From Linnemannia hyalina (taxonomy: Eukaryota > Mortierellomycota > Mortierellomycetes > Mortierellales > Mortierellaceae): a stretch of 64,000 nucleotides of DNA. This document shows, piece after piece, positions 23,547-33,993 of the stretch. Under the pieces are notes generated by a model. It saw nothing but the letters and a program-made list of their open reading frames with translations. It did not search any database and was not told the DNA's origin. The position numbers and the translations under genes were made by a program. The stretch spans positions 62,001 through 126,000 of the forward strand of contig JAHRHY010000025.1 of NCBI GenBank assembly GCA_019671135.1, in the 5' to 3' direction. Each line of letters opens with the position of its first letter. The stretch's first letter is position 1.

Positions 23547-25363
23547 TTAACGTCCTTCACTGCTGTCATCGCTCTCGGCGCCGTCTTCGATGTACTCGTT
23601 CTTATCATGACGAGAGGGCACACGTGAGAGTCGGCTGTTGGCAGTACTCTCGATCAACTGGGGTAACCGTTTAGGATGGTCCTCGTCCTCGTCCGGCCGG
23701 GGCACATGCAGATCCAAGCTCAACGTCGTCGTCGATCCTCCAGCCCGGATCATATCAGCATTACCTCCCTTTCCCAACGTACTCGCTCCGCTGCTCGCAG
23801 GTGTCCCTGCTCCTCCGTTGATACCAAGCTGGTTAGCAGTTTGGAGATTGTTCAGTTTCAGGGTACTGTTGTTCTCGTTGGCGCCTTTACTGTTCACGGA
23901 TCCGAGGCCGGACTCCTCGTCGGGGTTGCGCATCATCAGGGGCATAAATCCATAGGCGGTCTCACCCATCTGGGCCATATCTGTTCCGAGCTCCTCCTCA
24001 TCGTCCTTGAGACGCAAACGCAAGCCGGGGATCTTGTCCATGATGACTAGGATGCCGTAGGTAACGACAAAGGACCAAGCGGTGACGGATCCGATGGCGG
24101 CCATCTGGATAAGGACCTGGCGGTAGTTTCCATCGAGCCATCCTCCCAGGGGGACATTTGTCGCTCCAACGGGATAGGAGAGGCCGATGATAGATTGCTG
24201 GGCAAAGATTCCTGTCAAGATCAGCCCACTAATATTAACAGCAAGCAAAAAGAGGAGGAAGGGTTGTTAGTCATCAAAGAAAATACAATAAAACAAGAGG
24301 TGGTGACGGCGACGCTTGTGTCGGTGGTCGAATTGCTGTATCGTTTTGCTAGTTCTGGAGGGAAGACTTACATCAAGCCACCGACATAGTGGACGGCAAA
24401 GACATCGAGGGCATCATCGAAATGGTACTTGGACTTCCAACTAACGCAGAGGTTGCAGACTCCAGCACCGACAAGGCCAAAGACAAGCGAGCTCGAGCTC
24501 GACACATATCCCGATCCAGGCGTAATCGTAGCCAGACCAGCAACAGCACCCGTGCAAAATCCAATCAGTGTCAACTTCTTGTTGTGACGGTAGTCCAACA
24601 TGACCCAGACGAGACCTCCAACACAGGCTGACAGGTGAGAGTTGATGATCGTTTGAATTCCACGCGCATTGGCAGCGAGTGCAGAGCCTCCGTTGAATCC
24701 GAACCATCCAAACCAAAGGAGGGCAGTTCCGATAAAGACAAACGCAACGTTGTGAGGGACGGTCGAAGGGTGGTTGTAGTCCTTGCGCTTGCCCAAGACC
24801 ATTGCATAGGCGACGGCAGCAGATCCAGAACTGATGTGGACAGGAGTACCGCCGGCATAGTCCATGACACCCAATACAGTCAACCACCCGTTGGGGCCCC
24901 AGACCCAGTAGGTGATGACATCATAGACAAGGGTGCTCCAGATAAACAAAAACAGGATACTGGGCATGATCCGCATGCGCTCGGCAGTGGCGCCATAGGC
25001 AAGGGCAGGAGTAATGGCGGCAAACATGAGCTGGAACAGGAAGAAGGCGCTCATCGGGATATTGGGGGCATTGGGATGAGGCTCCCAGCTGATACCACGA
25101 CCGACGAAATGATCCAGGTTTCCGATGAAGGGACCTCCGGTGGCGGAGAAGGTGAGGGAGAAGCCCCAAAAATACCATTGGATGGAGACGAGGGCGACGG
25201 AGAGGACGGTGAGCATCATGAGCGAGAGCGAGTGCTTCATGCGGGCCATGCCGGCGTAGAAGAGGCCCAGGCCGGGGCACATCAGGAAGACGAGGGCTGT
25301 TGAGGTGAGCACCCAGGCAATATCGCCGGGCAGGTAGTCTGGATGCGGTGTGGCGGGATCCAT
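23547..25363 (-). CDS. Ammonium transporter (Amt/Mep/Rh family)
   Basis: Two exons, 24372-25363 and 23547-24228 (143-nt intron), give 557 residues. Family marks run in order: GLGLFYAGMARMKH near the N terminus, the pore region with WYFWGFSLTF, the Amt signature DYAGGTPVHISSGSAA with the first pore His, and the second pore His in VHYVGGL at the exon junction, continuing into LILTGIFA. About eleven membrane helices are expected. The protein imports ammonium at the plasma membrane for nitrogen nutrition. The cytosolic tail is long (about 150 residues): it keeps the conserved EEELGTDMAQMGETAYG segment that gates Amt channels, then runs on as a Ser/Gly/Asn-rich extension. Mep-type transceptor function is possible but not shown. 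Confidence 0.93.
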
Positions 25364-28015
25364 TGTTATATGCGGTTGTTGTTGTGAAGAAGAGAGGTAG
25401 AGACGCGTTTACGTCGCGGGAGGACAGATGAGGTGATGTGTGTCACTAGTTCTAGTTGCGGGTGAGGATCAAAGTCTGATCAGGTCGACCCTTTGCTTAC
25501 GGCAAAAGGTGGCTGTGGGTGGTGCTCGGTGGCGGGTTGGTGGCGGTATGTGTGTGTCTGTGCAGGGTATTGTCACTCGTTGCGGACAAGCAAAACAAAG
25601 GGTAACAATCGTTGTTGTGCAAGGATGGTGTGGAGAGCGACAGGAAGAGGCAGAAACCAAAAAAAAAGAAATAAAAAGTGTACAAGAAGGTGGTGTTTAA
25701 TGTCCGGACAACGTGAAAAGATAAGTTTGTTGGTGAAGACGGAAAGAGGAGACGAAGAAGGACGAAAAGAAATGAGAAGAAAAAAAATGGAAACACAAGG
25801 AAAGATAACAGGCCTTTTATATCGTCTAGTAAGCCAAACATGTCATCGGAAAGAAAAAAGATTAGGATTAGGATTAGGCAGGGTGCTGGATACGACTGGC
25901 TTGGATTGGATACAAACAAAGGGAGAGGGAGGGAAAAAAAGGGTGAACAATTCAATGATAAGGTACTCATCTTCGCTTTGCATATGATAGCCAAAAAGTC
26001 AGCAAGCTATGGTTACTAATATTCATGTACATATTACAAGGACGATGCGATATGGTCCTGGCATCTCCTACACTTCAAGAAAAAGCCTTCAATTGCTAAT
26101 TAAAAGGACCAAGGATGTCCCAGGGTTACTGACGGGCCCCACTGAGATGCACTCTCATCTTCTTCCCTCCTTCTTTGTTTCGCACTGTACCGAAAAATTG
26201 ACTCTTTTGTATTTAACATATCTTTCGTTCTGACCAGGTGAAAAGAATGAGCTTCACGGGGCATTTCAAGACGCAGCTTCTTTCTGGCATCGATCTCCAT
26301 TGTCAGCCAGTTGCTTGTCCAACTACACAATAAATACCCATTTAAGGCAGAGCAAAAAACAAGAGGTTCAAACAAAACAAGTAGTTGCAGCAGTTAAACA
26401 TTGAAGGGAGGATGGAAGGAACACTAGGTAAGGAAGAATCAGGATGAACAAGTTGAAAAAAGTATCGGACGGTCGGCAAGTAACTCAACCTGTTCACTTT
26501 TTCCGTTTGCACCCCTTTCACACTAGACAGAGCACCACCCCTCTTTCTTCTTTGCCCTTTTTTGGCGTTCCATCTCCACCCCTTCTTCAGCCCCTCGTTG
26601 TTCGTTCCTCGGGAGGTTATTCTGGTTACTGCAGCATTGGAGAATCGCAATGATTCGGAAGCGAAATGCCAAAGAGGGTCCGTCAGTCTGGTTGTCAGGG
26701 TAAATGTGATGGGTATATGCGGATCTGAAAAAATCTCTTCATTTATGGCTTTGGTACTTCCTCCATCAAACAGGGTCTCGACGGCGATAGGTGCTCAACA
26801 CTGAAAGAGAGTTTATCTCCTGCCTGTCCACGGAGTGACGGAGTGACAGGAGGGCTGAGAATGTCATCGCTTACGATAAAGAACCGCTTTTAGATTCGGC
26901 ACATGGGGGGTGTGAAGTAAATGAACCACTAGAAAACGAGAGGGACGTTACTTTCATTCCACATGCTAATCGCTCCTGATGATTTTGTTCATACAACACG
27001 CGATCATTTCGGAAGTTCTAGATGCAATGCACTCTCTCACTCTTTCTCTCGCGATACCTTCTTTCGGAGCCGTTTTCCTTTTTTTTGCCAAGCAGTTCCT
27101 TCGGTGGAAGATGAAGGACGATGATTAAGAGCAACACTTCTACGGAAGGAGGATAGACAGCTGTCTGAATGTCCCTAAAGAAGCGGAAGTGTGGACTATC
27201 GCATCTCATCTTTAGAAAAAAAAGAGTCTTTAAACGTGTGTTTGAGCAAGCCGATGATGATGATGATGATGATGATGGACACAAGTTGCATTTTATTCTC
27301 CTTGCTATTAGTAGGAAAACACATCCTTGTGCCCATTGGCCGCTCTTGGGTGTGTCCGAAGAATTGTACAGTACAAACCACAGAAAAAAATGCAAGGTCG
27401 GTCGGACAATAGGGTGGGGTTGAGAACAGTACAGTAGGACAGTGTTCCCTTTTCCCCAGTTTTAGCTAAAAGAAGGATTTTTTTGAAGGGGCGACGATTC
27501 ACGCGGATAGGACGGCAGTCACTATATGACTATGAGTTTTGATAGATAAGTGTCTCTTTCTGTCTTGCAAACACATGAATCTTGCGAGACGGATCCCGAA
27601 CACTTCCCCTTCCGTTCCCTGCTCCAATTTTTTGTTTGTCCAGTGCAAGCAACATGTATACACCGTTATTACTGGCTAATGGATTGAAGTAGCGCATGAG
27701 ACGACGGTATCGTCCATAAATTATGTCCCTTGTCATCATCTCATCTGGCGCCATGTCTTGCCCTTCCTTCCTTCCTTCCTTCCTTCTTTCACACTCACTC
27801 AGCCCTCTCAAGACGTACTGGGTGTTCAAGGTGATGGATCCAAGAGGGCATTAACCCATTCGCTAGGCTGAGCTCAGGATATAAAGCATTTGCCTTGGTT
27901 TTCTGAGATGAGATTATTACTGTACACTATATGACAGCGGGGCAATAGAATCGTAGAAAGGTAACATATCGTCGTCGTCCTTCGGATAACCTAGCCATTG
28001 CACCTAACAATCGAC

Positions 28016-28085
28016 ATCATATCATATCATATCATATCATATCATATCATATCATATCATATCATATCATATCATATCATATCAT
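28016..28085. repeat. Pentanucleotide microsatellite (ATCAT)14
   Basis: Fourteen perfect ATCAT units, beginning about 95 nt past the 3' end of the XPG-Fanzor reading frame. Confidence 0.95.
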
Positions 28086-28155
28086 ATCGTCAAATTTTAC
28101 TTATGTCAAGGGTATCCCTTCGTCCGTCATTAGTCATTGACAGACTAGGATAAAA

Positions 28156-28167
28156 AAACTATAGTTT
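28156..28167. other. 12-bp perfect palindrome at 3' end of XPG-Fanzor gene
   Basis: AAACTATAGTTT, 14 nt beyond the stop codon of the minus-strand reading frame. A second CTATAG follows at 28172-28177. It is noted because TnpB/Fanzor guide RNAs usually lie at or beyond the 3' end of the nuclease gene. Function unknown. Confidence 0.35.
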
Positions 28168-28180
28168 CAATCTATAGAGG

Positions 28181-31100
28181 TTATGGGCTTTGCGGCGACG
28201 GTCTTGCAAGGGAAGGGGGGCGTCCGAGATGCTTAAGGTAATGTTTGCCGATGATAGCAATGTTGTGCGCACCCACCAAGTCTCGGTGAATCCACCGCCT
28301 GCATTTCACACACGCACAGGTTCTCATCGAGGGCTTAGCAAGTCTTGTCGTCTCACCCTTGGAAACGCAGGTTGGGCACATTGTAGATGTAAGATATGCA
28401 TCCACTAACGCTACCTTGTACCCAAGGGCCATGCTCTATCAATTTTAAAAAGGACAAATGAATTAATATACTTGTGTATCCAGATCGCCATGGTATTGAA
28501 GGGACATACGATACTAGTAGATACGACCACCCGTACATCGTCTTTCTACTCTCTCCTTTCTCATTATTACCTTCTGCTGTAGTCTGCGCAAGAACGTCGT
28601 GTGGACCGATGTAAGGTTGAACCCTGTCCGAAAAGTCGCGTTTCCCAACGCGAAGAGGACCCTACGCCCTCCCATTGGGTTACTCTTCAATGCTTCTTTC
28701 ACAAGTCGGAGCACGCCTGCCACCGCCATGTCCATCTCTGACAACTTTGCCATTCTATGTTGGTATACGGCCTTCTTCCAGTCCGACGATGAGTAGAATC
28801 CATGAATGATCGGCTCCAACTCGAAATACTGCCGTTGCGCGGATTTGAGGGCGTCCTCTGAGTCGTATTTTGTTGAATGGAGCGCATTCTCAAGATCATG
28901 CATCGAAGGTAGAAAAGTTGCCCTGTTCTTGTCATCCGTCTTCCTCGTCCAAAGGCTCGCGTCGACATTATCTGCGGGACCGGCTGCTGGGTGTTGTCGC
29001 CTCCATTCCTGTTCCCATGCTCTGAAGGCGAGTGTTGGCTGATACAGTGATGCGCGCTTTACCAACAAGTTGACCACAGTTTTGTCATCGAGACGCACAC
29101 AGAACGCACCGCTCACGACTTCGCCTGGATCGATGCCAATCACCGCCACCGACTCCAAGTCTTGACCGAATGCTTCAATTATCGACTGTCGGGTTGGGTA
29201 CTGGTTCTCGATACGTCGTAGAAACTCCTTACGACCCGGCGCCTGCCGACTCTTGGTGAGGTCATAGGCCAAAAGTTGCAGCTGATGGCCGTCCGTGCGG
29301 ATGAAATTGTTCAATGCATACCGAAAGGAAGACTGTGCGCCTTGGATGTGAGGAGGGGTCGGCAATAGTGGGGGGTTGGAAGGCGGCGGCACTGCAGATG
29401 CTGAAGACGATGACGACGATCCGGCCGAGATGGATGCATTGTGTCGGGTTCGGTAATAGTTAATTCGATCTGTCAGGTGTCGTGCAAGTGGTCCTTGGTC
29501 ATAGATGGTGGGGTGGGCAGCCTTGAGTTCACTCATTGTAGCACTTCGTTTCCCGTATGTTGTTTGTTGTTTGTTTGCGAGCCGAACCGTATTTCGATCT
29601 CCAATGAAAAGCATCTTGATGAGGTTCCCGAATGACGTATTGACTTGTAGGTTGGCCCAGTCGTGGCTATGAGGGCTGCCGCTCCAAATCAATCCGACTT
29701 GACCTGCATCTCTTCCCCAAAGGATACGCATCAGTCCCTCCTCCCTAATGTCGATAAAGCTGTCTGCCATCTTGGACTGGGTACAGAAACGTGGTCGGTT
29801 TGCCGCTGGAAGTGCCATGAGATAGTTCCAGCATGATCGGATGTGTCCAGGCTGATAGACAATTTTTTTCGACTTTTTCCTGGGGTTCTCATCATCGGCA
29901 TCATCGTCTAGAATAGTACCGTCATCGTCTAGAGTAGTGCCGTCATCACCAGGTTTGTCTTCATCCTCCTGTTCGACTTTTGGAAGTAGGGCGGGATCGA
30001 ACTCCAGCTTCTCCATCTATTTTATTGCAAAAAGAAAAAAAGGCACAGTATTAGAATATGCAATACACTCTCTCCAATTATCAATGGCGCTTCATCAACG
30101 AATTGGGCGATTAGTACCTTTGTGCGTATAGTCTGTGGGAGCTTCTTGTAATGCAACTTCATAGCCAAACAGATCTTGGGCGCCAGATCATCGATGACAA
30201 CACCGAGGGGTATGCTGGATGGGTTAACAGCCTTGAATCCCGGATGGAACCCCTTGAAGGCCGCAAAAATCGACACTGCCTCCGCCTGTGCTTCCTTCGA
30301 CTTTGGCTTGTTGGCTGTAGGTCCTAGTGCTTTTGTCGAATCTCGGAGAACAAACGACAACAGATTCCCAATAACAATCTCTGCCCAGTCTGAATCCAGA
30401 ATATCCTCCAGAAAGGACGTCGGCGGCGAACTAGAGAGTAGCTCTCCAAGGATCCGCATTTCAAGCATCTTGTAGACAAAATGCTTGGCAGTATTGACGA
30501 TAGACACAGCCATATCAAGTCTCTGAGCAACCATGTCGACGTTCGCCGGGGTGAGATCGGTAGCTCGTTTCAGGCACCCCTTGACTGATCCAGTGGTAAG
30601 TGTGACAGTGGCGAAAACAGACTTGAATGACTTCTTCAGAGCAGCATAACCAGGCCTGTCCTGGTGATAGTCAAGATGCTTCTTCTTCTTCTTTTTCTTG
30701 GCTACAGGGGCAGTGGCAGCTTGTTCGTTGGTGGTAGCGGGATCCTTTGGCTTGTATGGTCGAGGGGTTGATGGTTTCAGACCAGACAATTCTACGTCCT
30801 CGACGGGGCTGGCGTTCTCAAGGTTGACCGTTTGGGGTACGTATCGATCTGCTTGATCCGTCCGGGATCGGAATCTAGAAATAAACGCGCCAATGTTATG
30901 AAGAATAATATTAGTACAGAAGTAATAGAAGTCAATACAAGTGGCTGGATATAACTGAAGATGACGCTAAAAAGTACTTACTTTGTCCTCTGCCATTTCT
31001 GCCTTCTCCTTGACCGGGCGCGTGAGCCATGGCGCATTTCTTGTTTTCTACTCTTTTTGTAGAGTGGAGGTGCTTGGTCGATAATAGGTGTGGGCGCTGA

Positions 31101-32673
31101 TGGTCCTGTATGTGATGTTTGGCTCCTTGAGAAACGCTCCCAGTTGGTCTTCGCCTTTTTCATCTCAACTTCCTGAATGATAGTCGTGACAAGGCTGTGG
31201 ATATCGGGTGTGCTGGAAGTCGTTTCGGTCCCACCCATAGGTAAAGGATGCTCGGTGCACATCACGAACGCCTGAAGGGCATGATCGAACTGGCTGTCTT
31301 TTACGTTCTTCTGGTACTGAGTTATCCCGACCCTGTTCAAGGACCTTTTAGCGTGTTTCTTATACAGTTGCCTGTGTTTCCCATATTGGAGGTAGGACTC
31401 CTCTGCGATCTCCTGGAGCTTGTGGGCGCTGTCGTATACAATCTTCAAGTACTGAATGACGTGGTGTTTGAATTGTCCAAGTCGCTCCTGGTCGCTCAAT
31501 CCGTCGAGTCCGTCCAATGTAAACGTCCGAACAATGTCAGCGTTCGACACCAAGCCATAGTAAGGAACGCCGTCGGTATAGTCGTTTGTTGTTAATATAC
31601 CAAGAAGAAGAAGGTGGGCTGGAGTGGGGAGCTGGTGTCGATCCATAAGGTCCTGCTTCTGGAATGTTTTCCACTGACTGCCGACAGGAATAGTGATCGA
31701 TGTAGAGGCCTCATAGACCAACAAGTCAGAGTCTTTGGTGATGATTCGTACATCCTCCGGCTTGACGGCATTATTGAGACAACGGGCAATACAGCAGTCG
31801 GCTTGGTGGGGGCAGCGACATATTGTCCACCCCAGATTCTGAAGAGCATCCAGCACTTGTCTCGCGGCATCGGGTGGTGCCCGATAAACAGACTTTAGGC
31901 GCCGGTATAGCCGTTTCGTCCCTTTGATCTTGTCTTCGTCGTAGTCCTCCATGAGTTTTCTCATCCGCGTTGTTAGATCACGGTCCCGTTTCTGATGGGC
32001 GTGCTCTTTCTCGACCGAACGGGGACCGTCGGCATGGATTGTTGTGCGCCCCTGTGAGACTTTTTTCGTGAGGATGTCGTGAATAACCTGGCCTATGTGG
32101 CCATAGTCCTATTGAAAACACAAAGCAATGAGATAGTATTAGGTATATTTCTTACAGCAGCTTTGTCTTTGCCGGTTGTATTTGAAAATCGAATGTACTT
32201 ACAATGCCTTTGTTTTCGGTACGTGTTGTTGTGAGAGTACCATTGCTGTCGAGAAAGATCTGAGCTGGTCCTCCTTGCAGTAGGTGTTGGACCTGTGTCA
32301 TAAGGGTTGTCGGAACCGAGCCAGGAGGGATCGCAACAAACACAGGACCGGTCGATGTACTTGTGCCTGAGGGAGCTCCCAATGTGAGGCGAGCATGTTT
32401 GATGGATGGACTCCCCGACTCGGTCCCCTCAGACCCAGATGGCGAATGTGGATGTTTTTGTTCGCCTGGTACGTTGGTAGCGACAGTTGTTTTTAGTGAG
32501 TAGTGCAGTCGGGCCTGCCTGGCTTCGATGCTGACGGTTCCGTAAAATGCACGCGAGTTCAACAGGGCGAAAAACATCGCCGGAAAGTCCACATGGCATG
32601 TTTTTTGGGTGAGATCTTCCTCGATTCCGTCGGAGGCCTCCTTGATCCATGAAGGAAGGACACTGATTCCCAT
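28181..32673 (-). CDS. XPG/FEN1-like nuclease fused to Fanzor/TnpB-like RuvC nuclease
   Basis: Five exons, 32203-32673, 30982-32108, 30118-30874, 28571-30016 and 28181-28435, close in frame as 1,351 residues. N terminus: XPG_N (MGISVLPSWIKEASDG; HVDF Asp 29; HADGPRS Asp 184), interrupted by a roughly 110-residue Ser/Thr linker, then XPG_I with HQADCC (Gln 259, Asp 261), KDSDLL (Asp 283, Asp 285) and NDYTDGVPYYG (Asp 333). These match FEN1 metal carboxylates, except that the first Glu of the EAEA/EADA motif is Gln. A basic stretch ends this module (RARSRRRQKWQR). C terminus, from about residue 560: helical Fanzor N part, acidic linker, FIRTDGHQLQLL, RuvC-I VIGIDPG (Asp about 1080), ALGNATFRTG in the RuvC-II strand (no Glu there), zinc ribbon CPTC...CVKC (about 1287-1312), and RuvC-III HRDLVGAHNI (Asp about 1319). 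Fanzors are eukaryotic RNA-guided DNA nucleases related to TnpB; XPG proteins cut flap DNA. The combined function is unknown. Confidence 0.78.
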
Positions 32674-32960
32674 TCTTGAACTATGTTAAGAAAAGTGTGA
32701 GAGCTAGTGTGAGTCTTCTTGCTTGATAAGTTGTGAAAGGGTATAATGAGTACTGTTCGCAATCACATCCAGCATCGGCCTTACAGAATGGCTGTTGTGG
32801 GTTGCTTCGAAAGGGTGTGGCGAAGATATATGTAAAGTAGTATGTAGGTGGATGTGGAGGAATAGGTGGATGTGGAGGAGAGTGTGAGATGTGAGGTGTG
32901 CTGAGGAGAGTGTGGTTAGAGAGGAAGAAAGAAAGAGGGAAGAAGGAAAATGGAAGCGGG

Positions 32961-32968
32961 ATTTTATA
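32961..32968 (-). promoter_or_regulatory. Candidate TATA box of the XPG-Fanzor gene
   Basis: Minus-strand TATAAAAT about 290 nt upstream of the ATG at 32673. It suggests that the gene has its own promoter and is not a passive insertion. Confidence 0.4.
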
Positions 32969-33100
32969 GGAAAAGTGGGCAGTGGAAAGGACAAAGGCTT
33001 ACATGTCGAGACCACTATCACTCAATCATCACACACAAGCGATATAATCTATACCATTCAGGAACAAATCGCCAAAACAAAAGCCCAAAAATAACCTGAC

Positions 33101-33714
33101 ATTTCCACGATAACTTGCTTCATGCATACCGTGGATGATGGTCACCATCACAAACACCTTTTGTCTCTTTCATATCTCCTTCATGTCTCTTTCATGTCTC
33201 TTTTTGGTTCTCTCATTGTCCCTCTCTTTTTTCTTTTCGCCTCTCTCTCTCCCTTTCTCTTTGTTTCCATATCATGCAGCAAGAAACCATTTCCACAATA
33301 ACCTGCTTCATGCATACCGTGGATGATGGTCACCATCACAAACACCTTTTGTTCTCTCATTGTCCCTTTCTTTTTTCCTTTCGCCACTCTCTCTCCCTCT
33401 TTGTTTCCATATCATACAGCAAGAAACCATTTCCACAATAACCTGCTTCATGTATACCGTGGATGATGGTCACCATCACAAACACTTTTTGTTCTCTCAT
33501 TGTCCCTTTCTTTTTTCCTTTCGCCTCTCTCTCTCTCCCTCTTTGTTTCCATATCATACAGCAAGAAACCATTTCCACAATAACCTGCTTCATGCATACC
33601 GTGGATGATGGTCACCATCACAAACACCTTTTGTTCTCTCATTGTCCCTTTCTTTTTTCCTTTTGCCTCTCTCTCTCTCTCTTTGTTTCCACACCATGCA
33701 GCATGAAGTCACCA
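33101..33714. repeat. Minisatellite, about 140-bp unit, four copies
   Basis: Units start at 33101, 33289, 33429 and 33571. Each begins atttccac.ataac.tgcttcat, then taccgtggatgatggtcacc and atcacaaacac, then a CT-rich half ending near catgcagcaagaaacc. Copies 2-4 are 140-144 bp and nearly identical; copy 1 is 188 bp because of internal CTTTCATGT repeats. There is no coding potential common to the copies. Confidence 0.92.
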
Positions 33715-33993
33715 AAACAATAACCCAAGAGTTTATTGTGGAAATGGCAGGGCTATGGTTTTGCTTCAAAAAAAAACAAAAAAAAAGGCCTGTTTTATTC
33801 GTACCTTGGGTGATGGTCAACATCGCAAACCATATTCTCGTTTTGCCTCTCTCATTGTATCTCTGCTTCTCTTGTTGGCCCTTTGAGCCCCTATTATCTC
33901 TCGCCCATATACAAAAGCACACACAGTAAACTAATAACGAACCTTAAGTCAACCACACATTTGCACACTCATCACTCTACACTCTCCTGGAAC

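Larger units (their letters stand above)
25364..28180. other. Intergenic, microsatellite-rich
   Basis: No gene recognised over about 2.8 kb. It includes a TTAGGA triplet near 25862-25880, a GAT run at about 27255-27276, a CCTT run near 27764-27787, and a long ATCAT array at 28016-28085, and ends just beyond the stop codon of the XPG-Fanzor gene. Open frames are short with no family resemblance. Confidence 0.5.
32674..33993. other. Intergenic between divergent XPG-Fanzor gene and Argonaute relic
   Basis: This 1.3-kb interval holds the likely promoter of the XPG-Fanzor gene, a GTGGATGT/GGAGGA-rich stretch near 32845-32900, and the minisatellite at 33101-33714. After it comes a degenerate extra repeat-like stretch to about 33900 with an inverted or diverged match (ttattgtggaaat, gtgatggtcaacatc). 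No intact gene is seen. Confidence 0.55.

Noticed and set aside
25861..25880. Telomere-like TTAGGA repeats
   Set aside because: Only three units, TTAGGA rather than TTAGGG, inside ordinary intergenic DNA.
28514..30016. Fanzor part as a separate gene starting at ATG 30016
   Set aside because: The ATG follows a strong acceptor (polypyrimidine, AAAATAG) and joins in phase to the preceding exon, and the frame upstream continues a Fanzor-like helical region in exon III. Two genes remain possible without RNA data.
33101..33714. CRISPR-like array
   Set aside because: Units are about 140 bp with no unique spacers; this is a fungal minisatellite.
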